Part shown: positions 30,504-41,208 of the stretch, piece after piece
Layout: each line of letters starts with the position of its first letter
Position numbering within the stretch: position 1 is the stretch's first letter
Assembly (NCBI GenBank): GCA_015068975.1
Contig: SVJM01000012.1
Span: forward strand, 1-56,066
DNA length: 56,066 nt
Source: Oscillospiraceae bacterium
GTDB taxonomy: Bacteria > Bacillota > Clostridia > UMGS1810
Reading direction: 5' to 3'
Program-made: the position numbers and the translations under genes
The notes under the pieces: model-generated
What the model was told of the DNA's origin: nothing
The model's input: only the letters and a program-made list of their open reading frames with translations
The model's database searches: none

Positions 30504-31354
30504 TGGAAAAGGGAATTTTGTATCTTTGTGCAACGCCTATAGGCAATCTTTCGGATATGTCAAAGCGTACAATAGAGGTATTATCCGAGGTTGATATAAT
30601 TGCATGTGAAGATACCAGAAACACAAGAAAGCTTCTTACACATTTTAATATTTCCAAGCCTCTTACAAGTTATCACGAGCACAATAAGGCAGAAAAGGGC
30701 GAGGAGCTTACAAATATGATCCTTGAGGGCAAAAATATCGCTCTTGTGTCCGATGCAGGCACTCCTGCAATATCAGATCCGGGCGAGGACCTTGTAAGGC
30801 TTTGTGCTATGAAGGATATAACTGTCACATCTATTCCCGGTCCTGCGGCATTTGTAAATGCACTTATTCTTTCAGGACTTCCTACAGGGAGATTTTCTTT
30901 TGAGGGGTTTTTAAGTGTAAACAAAAAGAACAGAAACATTCACTTAAATGAAGTGAAAAATGACACACGTACTCTTATTTTTCACGAAGCACCTCACAAG
31001 CTGTTGCGGACTCTCAAGGATATGCTTGAAGTATTCGGGGACAGAAGGATTGCGCTTTGCAGAGAGCTTACCAAGATGTTTGAAGAGATTAAGAGAACCA
31101 CATTAAGTGAAGCAGTGGAGTTTTATGAAAACAATCCGCCAAAGGGCGAATTTGTACTTGTAATTGAAGGAGAAAAAAGAGAAAAGCTTATAGAGGATAT
31201 GGCTAAGGAGTATGATGATATATCCATAGAAGACCATGTGGACAAACTTATAAGCGAAGGTATGGTGAAAAAAGAAGCCATAAAGCAGGTTGCCACTCTC
31301 CGCAATATGAAAAAAAGTGATGTATATAATTTATACGAGAAGAAAAATGATTAG
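30503..31354 (+). CDS. rsmI: 16S rRNA (cytidine-1402 2'-O)-methyltransferase
   Basis: Methylates the ribose of C1402 in the decoding centre of 16S rRNA. The 283-residue protein has the tetrapyrrole-methylase fold with LCATPIGNLSDMSKR at its start, CEDTRNTRKLL, SDAGTPAISDPG, and PGPAAFVNALILSGL, all diagnostic of RsmI. The C-terminal ~60 residues form the small helical domain. AAGGAG lies before the ATG, which overlaps the preceding stop (TAATG). Confidence 0.96.
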   Translation: MEKGILYLCATPIGNLSDMSKRTIEVLSEVDIIACEDTRNTRKLLTHFNISKPLTSYHEHNKAEKGEELTNMILEGKNIALVSDAGTPAISDPGEDLVRLCAMKDITVTSIPGPAAFVNALILSGLPTGRFSFEGFLSVNKKNRNIHLNEVKNDTRTLIFHEAPHKLLRTLKDMLEVFGDRRIALCRELTKMFEEIKRTTLSEAVEFYENNPPKGEFVLVIEGEKREKLIEDMAKEYDDISIEDHVDKLISEGMVKKEAIKQVATLRNMKKSDVYNLYEKKND

Positions 31355-31366
31355 TGAGGGATAAAG

Positions 31367-34300
31367 ATGTCACCTACATCAATGAAACTTAGTGATGTAT
31401 TCAAAGATATTTTAATACCACGTGAGCTTGATGATCTTAAGATCATGGGAGTAAATGCCGACAGTGAAAACAGAAAAATCGAAGTGGTATTATTAAGCGG
31501 CAGAATCATCCATTACAAAATAATAGAAGATTTCAAAAGCATAGTAGCCAGAAAGTATAATATGGCAAGTGTTATCATAAGAGTAAAGTATGAAAACCTT
31601 TCCTTCCGTGATGTGGCAGGGGAGATGTATTATGAAAACCTTAAATTCTATGTGGATTCCATGTGCCCGGGTGCAGGTGCACTTCTACAGGGATGCACTT
31701 GGATAAATGACGGAAACAGTATCACCATTAAGTGTGTAAACGGTGTATCTATGCTTTACGCAAATAAGTGCAATGAGCTTATAGAAAAGCTTGTTTTCGC
31801 TCAGCTTGGGGATAAGGTAAATGTTCAGTTTGATGACTGTATAGAAGTAGAAGACTTCTTAAGACAGACAGAAGAAATAGAAAATAGTTATGACAAAATT
31901 CAGGTTACATATTATGAAAAGATAAAATACGAAAAGGAAGACTTCCTTGACGAAAGTGCAGTGATATACGGTAAGGTCATTGAAGAAAAGCCCGTACCTT
32001 TAAAAAGACTCAATCCACAGTCGGATTATGCAGTGGTACATGGCGAAGTGTTTGATATGGATACTTATGAGACAAAGGGTGGCAAAATCATTCTTACATT
32101 CTATATAACCGATCTTACAAGCTCACATATGTGCAAGATTTTTACAGGCAAGAAAAGATACGAGGATCTTAAGGATAAATTCAAGAACGGTGACTATGTG
32201 AAGGTGAGTGGCAATCTTGAGGATGATTCATATGCTCACGAAAGAGTGATCATGGTCAAAAATATCAACCTTGACAAAAAGCCTGTCAGAAAGGATAACG
32301 CAGAAAACAAGAGAGTAGAGCTCCATATGCATACTGCTATGAGCTCTATGGATGGAATGACCAGTGCAAAGACACTTATATCCACTGCATCCAAATGGGG
32401 ACACAAGGCTGTAGCCATTACCGACCATGGAAATGTACAGGCATATCCTGAAGTAATGGATGCAAGTGCAAAGTGCGGTATCAAGCCTATATATGGTGTA
32501 GAGTGCTATCTTGTAAGTGATGATCTGCAGATCGTTTTTAATCCTAAGGATAATATTTCTATAGATGATGAATTTGTTGTATTTGATATAGAGACCACCG
32601 GACTTGACAGAACCCTTGACGCAATTACAGAGATTGGTGCTGTAAAGGTGAAGGGCGGCAAGGTGGCAGAGGTATTTTCTGAGTTTGTAAATCCGGGCAG
32701 GAAGATCCCTCAGGAGGTAGTGGAGCTTACGGGAATCACCGATGATATGGTAAGAAATGCTCCGCCTATACAGGATGTATTAAAGAGCTTTTATGACTTT
32801 ATAGGTGATGCTGTGCTTGTGGCACACAATGCAGATTTTGATACATCATTTATAAGAAATGCAGCTCACAACTGTGATATGGAGTTTGATTTCTGTTATG
32901 TTGATACTCTTGAGCTTTCAAGAGCACTTGTAAAGGATATCAAAAATCATAAATTAAATACCCTTGCAGCACATTTTGCCATAAGTCTGGAGAATCACCA
33001 CAGAGCAAGTGATGATGCAACTGCAACAGCACATATTTTTGTTAAATTAATGGAGATGCTTAGTGAAAAGGGCATTACCGATGTGTCCACTCTTAATTCA
33101 TCCCTTTCAGGTGATGTGGATTTCAAGGGTAAAAATACTTTCCATGCAATTATCTTAGTCAAAAATCAGACAGGACTCTTAAATCTGTATCATATTATTT
33201 CTGAGTCCCATATGGAATATTTTTACAAAAGACCAAGAGTGCCAAAGAGCCTTCTTGAGAAATACAGAGAAGGTCTTATACTTGGCTCTGCATGTGAAGC
33301 GGGTGAGCTTTACAGAGCAATTCTTGATGGCAAATCAAGAAAAGAAGTTCTTGATATTGTGAATTACTATGACTATCTTGAGATACAGCCTATAGACAAC
33401 AATATGTTCCTTGTGCGTAATGGTAGAGTGCCTTCTGTAGAAGAGCTTATGGATATAAACCGTCTTATCATCAAGCTTGGCAAGGACAATGGTAAGCTTA
33501 CTGTTGCTACATGTGACGTGCATTTTTTAAACCCTGAGGACGAAGTGTTCAGAAGAATACTTATGGCAGGTCAGGGCTTTGACGATGCAGATGATCAGGC
33601 ACCTTTGTATTTCAGAACCACTGAAGAAATGCTTGAAGAATTCTCATATCTTGGAGAAGAACTTGCATATGAGGTGGTTGTAGAAAATACAAACAAAGTA
33701 GCTGATATGATTGAAGATGTACTTCCTATTCCTGAGGGTACAGCACCGCCTATCATTGAAGGCTCTGATGAGGAATTGAGAGAAAAGACTATGAGCAAGG
33801 CTCATAAGCTCTATGGAGACAATATCCCTCAGCTTATCCTTGACAGAATAGATGTAGAGCTTGATTCTATTATCAACAATGGTTATTCCGTTATGTATAT
33901 CATTGCAGAGCGTCTTGTTAAGAAATCCAACTCCGATGGCTACCTTGTAGGCTCCAGAGGATCTGTTGGTTCATCTTATGTGGCGTATCTTTCGGGGATT
34001 ACAGAGGTAAACAGCCTCCCTGCTCACTACCTTTGCCCTGAGTGTCAGTATATAGAGTTTAACAAAGACCCTGAGTATTCCTGTGGTTTCGACCTTCCTG
34101 AGAAGATGTGTCCAAACTGCGGTACCAAGCTTATAGGCGACGGTCACGATATCCCATTCGAAACCTTCCTTGGTTTCGGTGGCGGTAAGGAGCCTGATAT
34201 CGACCTTAACTTCTCAGGTGACTATCAGCCTGTGGCACATAAATATACCGAAGAGCTTTTTGGCGAAGGATATGTGTACAGAGCAGGTACAATCGGTACA

Positions 34301-35626
34301 ATTGCTGACAAAACTGCTTATGGCTTTGTCAAGAAATATTTTGAAGCAAAGAATGAGCCTGTAAGCAATGCAGAAATCAACCGACTTGTTGCAGGATGTA
34401 CAGGTGTCAAGAGAACTACCGGTCAGCATCCGGCAGGTGTTATGATAGTTCCCAGAGGAAGAGATATACACGAATTCACACCTATTCAGTACCCTGCAGA
34501 CAAAAAGGAATCAGGAATTATTACCACACACTTTGACTATCACTCAATCAGTGGTAAAATCCTCAAGCTTGATATCCTCGGTCACGACGACCCTACAGTT
34601 ATCAAGATGCTTGAAGACCTTACAGGAATCAAAGCTGTGGATATTCCATTTGCAGATCCTGAGACAATGAGTCTTTTCTTAAATACATCTGCGTTAGGTG
34701 TTACTCCCGAAGAAATTTTCTCTGATGTAGGTACATATGCAGTGCCTGAATTCGGCACCAAATTTGTACGTCAGATGCTTGTGGATACAAAGCCTACCAC
34801 ATTTGCAGAGCTTGTTATGATTTCGGGTCTGTCTCACGGAACAGACGTTTGGTTGGGTAATGCTCAGTATCTTATCCAGGAGGGTATAGCACCTCTTAAG
34901 AAGACCATCTGTACACGTGACGATATTATGACCTATCTTATCAGTATGGGCTGTGACAAAAAGCAGTCATTTAAGATTATGGAATCAGTAAGAAAGGGTA
35001 AAGGTCTTTCTGAAGAATGGGAAGCACATATGACAGAGCACGGTGTACCTCAGTGGTATATTGATTCATGTAAGAAGATCCAGTATATGTTTCCTAAGGC
35101 TCATGCTGCAGCCTATGTTACAATGGCATACAGAATAGCATATTTCAAGGTGCACTATCCAAAGGAATTTTATGCTACATACTTTACTGTAAGAGCAGAC
35201 TCCTTTGATGCGGAGAAGATGATTTACGGACGTGACAGGGTGCTTTCTTATATGAGAGAATATGAAGCCAAGGGTAACGATGTTACACAAAAGGATAAGG
35301 ATGTACTTACTATTCTTGAAGTTTGCAACGAAATGTACTGCAGAAAGATTAAGTTCCTTCCTATGAGTATATACAAATCCGAGGCAACAAAATTTGTTGT
35401 GACAGAAGATGGGATAATTCCACCTCTTAATGCCATTGCAGGTCTTGGTGTAAATGCGGCAAACAGTATCATAGAAGAACGTAACAAAAGACCATTCTCA
35501 AATATAGACGACCTTCAGGAAAGAGCAAAGGTAAGTAAGACTATTGTGGAAACAATGAAGTCTATGGGAGTCCTTGAAGGTATGCGACAGAGCAATCAGC
35601 TTAATTTCTTTGAAATGATGGGTTAA
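31367..35626 (+). CDS. polC: PolC-type DNA polymerase III alpha subunit
   Basis: The replicative polymerase of low-GC Gram-positives, 1419 residues, normal for PolC. Domains in order: N-terminal domain (~1-200), OB domain (~205-310), PHP domain beginning at LHMHTAMSSMDG (~319), with an inserted 3'-5' proofreading exonuclease from DIETTGLDR (Asp407) to about residue 575, then the rest of PHP, and the polymerase palm with GSRGSVGSS, a zinc site (CPECQ, CPNCG), PDIDLNFSGDYQ, and the late GVKRTTGQHPAGV region. The C-terminal duplex-binding part contains NSIIEERNKRPF. The short ATG leader GAGGGATAAAG is a fair ribosome binding site. It lies 12 bp after rsmI. Confidence 0.97.
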   Translation: MSPTSMKLSDVFKDILIPRELDDLKIMGVNADSENRKIEVVLLSGRIIHYKIIEDFKSIVARKYNMASVIIRVKYENLSFRDVAGEMYYENLKFYVDSMCPGAGALLQGCTWINDGNSITIKCVNGVSMLYANKCNELIEKLVFAQLGDKVNVQFDDCIEVEDFLRQTEEIENSYDKIQVTYYEKIKYEKEDFLDESAVIYGKVIEEKPVPLKRLNPQSDYAVVHGEVFDMDTYETKGGKIILTFYITDLTSSHMCKIFTGKKRYEDLKDKFKNGDYVKVSGNLEDDSYAHERVIMVKNINLDKKPVRKDNAENKRVELHMHTAMSSMDGMTSAKTLISTASKWGHKAVAITDHGNVQAYPEVMDASAKCGIKPIYGVECYLVSDDLQIVFNPKDNISIDDEFVVFDIETTGLDRTLDAITEIGAVKVKGGKVAEVFSEFVNPGRKIPQEVVELTGITDDMVRNAPPIQDVLKSFYDFIGDAVLVAHNADFDTSFIRNAAHNCDMEFDFCYVDTLELSRALVKDIKNHKLNTLAAHFAISLENHHRASDDATATAHIFVKLMEMLSEKGITDVSTLNSSLSGDVDFKGKNTFHAIILVKNQTGLLNLYHIISESHMEYFYKRPRVPKSLLEKYREGLILGSACEAGELYRAILDGKSRKEVLDIVNYYDYLEIQPIDNNMFLVRNGRVPSVEELMDINRLIIKLGKDNGKLTVATCDVHFLNPEDEVFRRILMAGQGFDDADDQAPLYFRTTEEMLEEFSYLGEELAYEVVVENTNKVADMIEDVLPIPEGTAPPIIEGSDEELREKTMSKAHKLYGDNIPQLILDRIDVELDSIINNGYSVMYIIAERLVKKSNSDGYLVGSRGSVGSSYVAYLSGITEVNSLPAHYLCPECQYIEFNKDPEYSCGFDLPEKMCPNCGTKLIGDGHDIPFETFLGFGGGKEPDIDLNFSGDYQPVAHKYTEELFGEGYVYRAGTIGTIADKTAYGFVKKYFEAKNEPVSNAEINRLVAGCTGVKRTTGQHPAGVMIVPRGRDIHEFTPIQYPADKKESGIITTHFDYHSISGKILKLDILGHDDPTVIKMLEDLTGIKAVDIPFADPETMSLFLNTSALGVTPEEIFSDVGTYAVPEFGTKFVRQMLVDTKPTTFAELVMISGLSHGTDVWLGNAQYLIQEGIAPLKKTICTRDDIMTYLISMGCDKKQSFKIMESVRKGKGLSEEWEAHMTEHGVPQWYIDSCKKIQYMFPKAHAAAYVTMAYRIAYFKVHYPKEFYATYFTVRADSFDAEKMIYGRDRVLSYMREYEAKGNDVTQKDKDVLTILEVCNEMYCRKIKFLPMSIYKSEATKFVVTEDGIIPPLNAIAGLGVNAANSIIEERNKRPFSNIDDLQERAKVSKTIVETMKSMGVLEGMRQSNQLNFFEMMG

Positions 35627-35657
35627 TTTCAGTTTAATTTGTGAAAGGATGAATGAA

Positions 35658-35918
35658 ATGTTTGATTCAAAAGATGTAGTAAAGTTTCTCAATCGTACCG
35701 AAAGAGCGGTAAAAAAGCTTGATGCTACAGATATTCTCTTTGTGCTTTTTTCGGGATTGTCACTTGGTACAGTGCTTACATCTCTTTCAAGAAGAGTTAT
35801 GAAAAGCCTTGCGCCTTTTATTGCCCTTATGGGAGTGATTTCATCGGCGTTTATAGTGACAAAGCTTTTCTTCTCAGATGAGGACGATGTACCTTATGTG
35901 AAGATTCGCAGAGACTGA
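35658..35918 (+). CDS. Small predicted membrane protein
   Basis: An 86-residue protein, not recognised. A soluble N-terminus (~25 residues) is followed by two hydrophobic segments (ILFVLFSGLSLGTVLTSL and LAPFIALMGVISSAFIVTKL) and a short acidic tail. ATG 35658 has AAAGG 9 nt upstream, whereas the ATG at 35649 touches that site. It is probably cotranscribed with polC, being 31 bp downstream. Confidence 0.6.
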   Translation: MFDSKDVVKFLNRTERAVKKLDATDILFVLFSGLSLGTVLTSLSRRVMKSLAPFIALMGVISSAFIVTKLFFSDEDDVPYVKIRRD

Positions 35919-35920
35919 TT

Positions 35921-36697
35921 TTATAAAATGAAATACTGACCTTCATCGGCAAGCTCTATCATTACCCCGAAGTAGGTATCCGATGCGATCTCAAGGCTGA
36001 AGGAGAAGTCCTTTATATGCTCAATGGGATTTTGTCCGTTGAAGGCTCTGAATGCTATCAGTATTATGTTTTCTCTCATTGCCATAAGGTAGTGTCCTGT
36101 CTCAAAGAATGAGCGGACACAAAGCCCTTCAGACATTACAAACTTTATTGCAGAGAGATTTACTGCAGGCAGGAAGTTTTCTATAATATAAAATGTATCA
36201 AACATTCTGAAGGTGTGTTGTATAGATTTCATACCTTTAAGATTTCTTTTTAATAATTTAATACAGTTTCTTTTGGAAATGCCTTGGTCATTTGATTCCG
36301 AGGCATTTTTTATTGTTTCAAGAATCTTTTTTGCATTATTTATCGGATCAGTCACCTTATCCGGATTGAAATCATCCGAAAACCATCCCCTTGTAATATC
36401 TGTTTCCCTTTCTGTTAAGGTGTCTTTCTTTGTGATGAGAATACCTTTGGGAATAGAATTGTATGTTTGTATTCGTTTTTTTAGATATAAGCTGTCATAA
36501 TTGATTCTTATTACTCCAAGATTTGTCTCTGACAAATCTTCACTGATAACATAAGCCTTCATAACCTCATTTTTATCAAGTGCAAATCTGATACAACCCT
36601 TTATGTCTATATCAGCGAAATCATCCTGACATCTTAATGATACTGTAAGATCAAGTGATTCATCCGGACAGGGTAATTGTATAGTTTTTTCAATCAT
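35921..36697 (-). CDS. Uncharacterised conserved-looking protein
   Basis: A 258-residue protein facing polC's transcript; not recognised. It has no membrane segment or signal peptide. The first ~100 residues are beta-rich; the middle (~100-160) contains KKILETIKNASESNDQGISK; the last ~100 residues are rich in hydrophobic strands (FETGHYLMAMRENIILIAF). ATG 36697 is chosen because GTGGTGAT is suitably spaced; a further in-frame Met lies 16 codons upstream without a site. It begins back to back with the next plus-strand gene. Confidence 0.55.
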   Translation of the reverse strand: MIEKTIQLPCPDESLDLTVSLRCQDDFADIDIKGCIRFALDKNEVMKAYVISEDLSETNLGVIRINYDSLYLKKRIQTYNSIPKGILITKKDTLTERETDITRGWFSDDFNPDKVTDPINNAKKILETIKNASESNDQGISKRNCIKLLKRNLKGMKSIQHTFRMFDTFYIIENFLPAVNLSAIKFVMSEGLCVRSFFETGHYLMAMRENIILIAFRAFNGQNPIEHIKDFSFSLEIASDTYFGVMIELADEGQYFIL

Positions 36698-36738
36698 TTT
36701 TATCACCACTAAAAACTTATGCCCATATAAAAGAATTT

Positions 36739-36767
36739 TTGACAAATATATTAAAATATGTTAGAAT
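36739..36767 (+). promoter_or_regulatory. Predicted promoter of the DUF624-like gene
   Basis: TTGACA (36739-36744), 17-bp spacer, TAGAAT (36762-36767), 31 bp before the start. Confidence 0.75.
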
Positions 36768-36797
36768 TATTTGTTCAAAAAATATTTGGAGGCAGTT

Positions 36798-37640
36798 ATG
36801 GCAAAAAAAGATAAATATTCAAAACCCGGTAAAGGTATCAAAAAAGACCAACCGCAAAAAAGAGCACTTTTTGCATTTATTGAGCTGTATTTCAGAAAAT
36901 TCTGGAACCTTATAAAGATCAACCTTATAATGTTTGTATGCTTTATACCTTTGATTACAGCGCTTACACTTCCTATGTCAGGAGGGCTTTATATAATAGG
37001 TCTTATGCTTATACAGGCACTTCTTTTGGGGCCTTGTCTTTGCGGTGTAAGCTATCTTATGAGAAATTACTGTGCAGGGTCTCACGCTTGGGTATGGAGT
37101 GACTTCAAGGATGTGTTTATAGACAACTATAAATATGGTTTCATAATGGGTGTCATAGATATGGTTGTGGTATGGCTTTTGTATGTTGCAAACAGCTACT
37201 ATACAAAGATTACAGCCGGTGCATTAGGGGATATATTCAGTGCAGTGATTGCGGTTTTCTTTGCACTTTTTGTAATGATGAATATGTATATATACCCTAT
37301 GATCGTTACCTTTGACAATACACTTTCATCACATTTTAAAAATGCAACAGTGTTTACTCTTGCAAACCTTCCAAGAAATGTACTTGCATTTATCATTGAT
37401 GCGATAGTGTCTGTGGGAGTGGTATATCTTGTTTATGCAGTAATTCCTGTACCTTTTTCTATTATTGTGATGGTTGTATTGCTGGCGTTTTTTGTATTCA
37501 GCATGGTGGGGCTTATAAATATGTTTATCATATGGCCTGTGCTTAAACCACACATTGTAGCAGATAAAGAAGATGTGGAAGAAGATACCGAGGCTGTATT
37601 TTCTGATGAGCTTATTATACCGGACAAAGAGGATGAGTAA
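36798..37640 (+). CDS. DUF624 (YesL)-like integral membrane protein
   Basis: A 280-residue membrane protein with six likely helices between residues ~30 and ~250 and a Lys-rich N-terminal tail. The opening FRKFWNLIKINLIMFVCFIP and the GPCLCGVSYLMRN stretch resemble DUF624 proteins (YesL type). The C-terminal ~30 residues are strongly acidic. GGAGG lies 5 nt before ATG 36798. The yqxD-like gene follows with no gap. DUF624 members sit near sugar transporters in some bacilli, but here there is no such neighbour. Confidence 0.7.
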   Translation: MAKKDKYSKPGKGIKKDQPQKRALFAFIELYFRKFWNLIKINLIMFVCFIPLITALTLPMSGGLYIIGLMLIQALLLGPCLCGVSYLMRNYCAGSHAWVWSDFKDVFIDNYKYGFIMGVIDMVVVWLLYVANSYYTKITAGALGDIFSAVIAVFFALFVMMNMYIYPMIVTFDNTLSSHFKNATVFTLANLPRNVLAFIIDAIVSVGVVYLVYAVIPVPFSIIVMVVLLAFFVFSMVGLINMFIIWPVLKPHIVADKEDVEEDTEAVFSDELIIPDKEDE

Positions 37641-38093
37641 ATGAATATTCTTATAGATGCAGATGCTTGTCCTGTAAAGGAAATAGCAGTGGATATTGCA
37701 AAAAGAGAAAACATCCCCGTGGTAATGATCTGTGATACAAGCCATATATTAAAAAGTGACTATGCGGAAGTTATCACTGTAGATAAGGCAGCAGACAGCG
37801 TTGATATACGCCTTGCAAATCTTCTTAAGAAAGGTGATATCGCCATCACACAGGATTATGGGGTTGCGGCAATGGCATTGTCCAAGGGAGGATTTGCCAT
37901 CAATCAGAACGGACTTGTATATGATGATTCAAATATAGACAGACTTTTATTTGAAAGACATATCGGCAAAAAACTTCGAAAAAGCGGACGAAGATCCGGC
38001 TCAGTACCCAAAAGGAGTGTAAAAGATGACGAAAATTTCCGTATGAACTTTGAAAATCTTATCAAAAAGGTAAAATTATCCGAAAAATCTTGA
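37641..38093 (+). CDS. YaiI/YqxD (DUF188/UPF0178) family protein
   Basis: A 150-residue protein of the PIN-like DUF188 family. MNILIDADACPVKEIAVDIA, VTQDYG-type ITQDYGVAAMALSKG and the LLFERHIGKKLRKSG tail are family marks, with the acidic residues suggesting a nuclease-like site. Its function is unknown. It starts at the base after the preceding stop (TAAATG), so it is translated from the same message. Confidence 0.9.
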   Translation: MNILIDADACPVKEIAVDIAKRENIPVVMICDTSHILKSDYAEVITVDKAADSVDIRLANLLKKGDIAITQDYGVAAMALSKGGFAINQNGLVYDDSNIDRLLFERHIGKKLRKSGRRSGSVPKRSVKDDENFRMNFENLIKKVKLSEKS

Positions 38094-38118
38094 AATATGC
38101 CAAATATTGATATATAAT
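38090..38118 (+). promoter_or_regulatory. Predicted promoter of pta-ackA
   Basis: TTGAAA (38090-38095), 17-bp spacer, TATAAT (38113-38118), 48 bp before pta. Confidence 0.8.
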
Positions 38119-38165
38119 ATATTGGATGTATAATAATAAATAATTATTTTTAAGGAGGAATAAAA

Positions 38166-39164
38166 ATGAGCGCATTTTTGGATCGTATCAAAGAACGTGC
38201 AAAAGCCGACAAGAAGACTGTTGTTCTCCCTGAATCAATGGACAGAAGAACATTCGAAGCGGCAGAAACAATTCTTAAGGAAGGCATCTGTAATCTTGTT
38301 ATTATCGGTACTCCTGAAGAAGTGGAAGCAAACAGTAAGGGACTTGACATTTCAGGTGCTACAATTATCAATCCTTATACATACGAAAAGACAGAAGAAT
38401 ATATCAATCTCTTTGTAGAATTGAGAAAAGCAAAGGGTCTTACATACGAAGATGCCAAGGCTCAGGCTCTTGGTGACTATATGTATTACGCTTGTCTTAT
38501 GGTAAAAGCAGGAGATGCTGACGGTGTTGTATCAGGTGCTTGTCACTCTACAGCAAACACATTGAGACCAAGTCTTCAGATTATCAAGACAAAACCGGGT
38601 GTTAAGCTTGTATCCGCATTCTTCTTGATGGTTGTTCCTGATTGTGAATACGGTGCAAACGGCACATTTATCTTTGCAGATTCAGGCCTTGAACAGAATC
38701 CTGATCCGGAAAAGCTTGCTGCTATTGCTGCATGCTCTGCAGAATCATTTGAACTTCTCGCAGAAAAAGAAGCATTTGTTGCAATGCTTTCACACTCAAC
38801 AATGGGCTCTGCAAAGCACGCAGACGTTGACAAAGTTGTAGAAGCTACAAGAATCGTAAAAGAAGCTCACCCTGAGCTTAACGTAGACGGCGAACTTCAG
38901 CTTGATGCTGCTATCGTTCCAAGCGTTGGTTCTTCAAAAGCTCCTGACTCAAAGGTAGCAGGTAAGGCAAACGTACTTGTATTCCCTGACCTTGATGCAG
39001 GTAATATCGGATACAAACTTGTACAGAGACTTGCAAAGGCTGAAGCTTACGGACCTGTAACACAGGGTATCGCAATGCCAATCAATGACCTTTCAAGAGG
39101 ATGTAGTGCAGATGATATCGTAGGTGTTGTTGCTATCACTTGCGTACAGGCACAGAATAACTAA
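38166..39164 (+). CDS. pta: Phosphate acetyltransferase
   Basis: Converts acetyl-CoA and phosphate to acetyl phosphate, first step of acetate production. The 332-residue short-form Pta lacks the N-terminal regulatory domains. Motifs include [51 protein letters not shown] and the C-terminal [34 protein letters not shown] precedes the ATG. ackA follows after 17 bp. Confidence 0.97.
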   Translation: MSAFLDRIKERAKADKKTVVLPESMDRRTFEAAETILKEGICNLVIIGTPEEVEANSKGLDISGATIINPYTYEKTEEYINLFVELRKAKGLTYEDAKAQALGDYMYYACLMVKAGDADGVVSGACHSTANTLRPSLQIIKTKPGVKLVSAFFLMVVPDCEYGANGTFIFADSGLEQNPDPEKLAAIAACSAESFELLAEKEAFVAMLSHSTMGSAKHADVDKVVEATRIVKEAHPELNVDGELQLDAAIVPSVGSSKAPDSKVAGKANVLVFPDLDAGNIGYKLVQRLAKAEAYGPVTQGIAMPINDLSRGCSADDIVGVVAITCVQAQNN

Positions 39165-39181
39165 TAAAGGAGATTATAAAA

Positions 39182-40375
39182 ATGAAAGTTCTCGTTATAA
39201 ATGCAGGAAGCTCTTCACTTAAGTATCAGTTTATCGATCTTGAAACAGAAGCAGTCCTTGCAAAGGGCCTTTGTGAAAGAATCGGTATCGATGGTAAGCT
39301 TACACAGAAGGCAAATGGTGTGGAATTTGTATGCAATGACCCTATGAAGGATCATTCAGATGCTATCAAGCTTGTTATTGATGCTCTCACATCAAAGGAA
39401 CATGGTGTAATTTCTTCTATGGACGAAATCGATGCAGTAGGACACAGAGTTGTTCATGGTGGTGAATACTTTGCATCATCTGTAATCATCACAGAAGAAG
39501 TAAAAGACGCTATCAGAAAATGTATGGATCTTGCTCCTCTTCACAACGGACCAAATCTTATCGGTATTGAAGCTTGTGAGAAGATTATGCCAAACACACC
39601 TCAGGTTGGTGTATTTGATACAGCATTCCATCAGTCAATGCCTGAAAAAGCATATATGTATGCTCTTCCATATGATTTGTACGAAAAGTACAAAATCAGA
39701 AGATACGGTTTCCATGGCACAAGCCACAAATACGTATCACAGAGAGCAGCAAAGATGCTTGGCAAGGATTTAAAGGATCTTAAGATCATTACATGTCACC
39801 TTGGTAACGGATCATCTATCGCAGCAGTTGACGGTGGCAAGAGTGTAGACACATCTATGGGCTTTACTCCACTTCCGGGTGTATGTATGGGTACAAGATG
39901 TGGTGACATCGACCCAGCTATCGTTACATTCCTTATGGAAAAAGAAGGTCTTGATATTGCAGGAATCAATGCTCTTATGAACAAAGAGTCAGGTGTTTAT
40001 GGTGTATCAGGCGTAAGCAGTGACTTCAGAGACCTTGAGGCAGCAAGCGCAGAAGGCAACGAGAGAGCACAGATTGCATGGGATAAGTTTATCTATGATG
40101 TTAAGAAATATGTAGGAAGCTATGTAGCTGTAATGGGCGGTGTAGACGCAATTGTATTTACAGCAGGTATCGGTGAAAACACTATCGGTATCAGACAGGG
40201 CGTAGCAGAAGGACTTGAATTCTGCGGAGTAAAAATCGATGCAGAAAAGAACAAGAATATGCCAAGAGGAGAAGAAACTGTTATCAGTACTGACGATTCA
40301 AAAGCAAAGATTCTTGTTATCCCTACAAACGAAGAACTTATGATTGCACTTGATACTCAGGAGCTTGTTAAATAA
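39182..40375 (+). CDS. ackA: Acetate kinase
   Basis: Makes ATP and acetate from acetyl phosphate. The 397-residue protein has [10 protein letters not shown] at the start, GHRVVHGGE, the catalytic [21 protein letters not shown] (phosphate loop), and TRCGDIDPA, all of the acetate/propionate kinase family. GGAGATTATAAAA precedes the ATG. With pta it forms the main ATP-yielding fermentation step; the NagA reaction also yields acetate. Confidence 0.97.
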   Translation: MKVLVINAGSSSLKYQFIDLETEAVLAKGLCERIGIDGKLTQKANGVEFVCNDPMKDHSDAIKLVIDALTSKEHGVISSMDEIDAVGHRVVHGGEYFASSVIITEEVKDAIRKCMDLAPLHNGPNLIGIEACEKIMPNTPQVGVFDTAFHQSMPEKAYMYALPYDLYEKYKIRRYGFHGTSHKYVSQRAAKMLGKDLKDLKIITCHLGNGSSIAAVDGGKSVDTSMGFTPLPGVCMGTRCGDIDPAIVTFLMEKEGLDIAGINALMNKESGVYGVSGVSSDFRDLEAASAEGNERAQIAWDKFIYDVKKYVGSYVAVMGGVDAIVFTAGIGENTIGIRQGVAEGLEFCGVKIDAEKNKNMPRGEETVISTDDSKAKILVIPTNEELMIALDTQELVK

Positions 40376-40389
40376 GTTGAAAAAAATTC

Positions 40390-40418
40390 TTGACAAAGGG
40401 CATATTAATATGTATAAT
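40390..40418 (+). promoter_or_regulatory. Consensus promoter of the yceD-rpmF unit
   Basis: TTGACA (40390-40395), 17-bp spacer, TATAAT (40413-40418), 25 bp before the YceD start; an exact consensus match, in keeping with high ribosomal protein demand. Confidence 0.85.
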
Positions 40419-40442
40419 AGTCTTGTTATGTCGAGGTGAATT

Positions 40443-40931
40443 ATGTTTATTGATATTTCAAAAATCAAAAAATGTGATGGCGCAAGTGTCAATATTGACT
40501 GTGAGATTCCCTTTGAGGACCTTCAGTTTTTCGGCACAGACATAGCCTTTCTTACTCCGGTGAAGGTCACCGGCAGTATAAAAAATATAAATAACATATT
40601 GTATTTGCACTCAAGTGCCCAATGTATTATTGGAGTTGAGTGTGCAAGATGTCTTGAAAAGATTGAGAAGGAATTCAGATTCACAATGGAAGAGCAGTTT
40701 TCCGAGACACCTTCTGATGAAGATGTCACCCTCTATGAAGGAGAAGAAATTGATCTTAAGTTTGTGACAGAACAGCAATTTTGTGCAGCACTTCCTATCA
40801 GTTTTCTGTGTGATGAGGACTGCAAGGGGCTGTGTTTGAAATGTGGAAAGAATCTCAATATCGCATCTTGCGATTGCGAGGATGAGGATATTGATCCACG
40901 ACTTGCGGTTTTTAAGAATTTCAAGGTATAA
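40443..40931 (+). CDS. YceD (DUF177) family protein
   Basis: A 162-residue protein of the DUF177/YceD family, which is nearly always encoded just before rpmF and is linked to 23S rRNA maturation. Seen are [12 protein letters not shown] in the middle and the C-terminal zinc-type [20 protein letters not shown], then [10 protein letters not shown], the usual ending. GAGGTGAATT precedes the ATG. rpmF follows after 17 bp. Confidence 0.92.
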   Translation: MFIDISKIKKCDGASVNIDCEIPFEDLQFFGTDIAFLTPVKVTGSIKNINNILYLHSSAQCIIGVECARCLEKIEKEFRFTMEEQFSETPSDEDVTLYEGEEIDLKFVTEQQFCAALPISFLCDEDCKGLCLKCGKNLNIASCDCEDEDIDPRLAVFKNFKV

Positions 40932-40948
40932 ACATAGGAGGTGGAAAC

Positions 40949-41125
40949 ATGGCAGTTCCAAAGAGAAAAACATCTAAAGCCAGAAGAGATAAAAGAAGAG
41001 CAAACTGGAAGTTATCACTCCCGGGTTTGGTAAAATGCCCAAAATGTCAGGAGTTTAAGTTGCCACACAGAGCTTGTAAGTCATGTGGTTATTACAAAGA
41101 TAACGCAGTTATGGATGCTGAATAA
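40949..41125 (+). CDS. rpmF: 50S ribosomal protein L32
   Basis: A 58-residue ribosomal protein of the large subunit. The start [20 protein letters not shown] and two cysteine pairs (CPKCQ and CKSCG) make a C+ zinc-ribbon L32. TAGGAGGTGGAAAC is a very strong ribosome binding site. It closes a two-gene unit with yceD and is followed by a terminator. Confidence 0.97.
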   Translation: MAVPKRKTSKARRDKRRANWKLSLPGLVKCPKCQEFKLPHRACKSCGYYKDNAVMDAE

Positions 41126-41143
41126 TTAAATATTTTGGCTACA

Positions 41144-41177
41144 ACAACCTGTCCTTTATGGATGGGTTGTTTTTTTG
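41144..41177 (+). terminator. Intrinsic terminator after rpmF
   Basis: ACAACC (41144-41149) pairs with GGTTGT (41165-41170); an inner TGTCC/GGA part and a run of T follow. Confidence 0.75.
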
Positions 41178-41208
41178 TGCAATATGATTTAATATTGCGT
41201 TTTTGTTG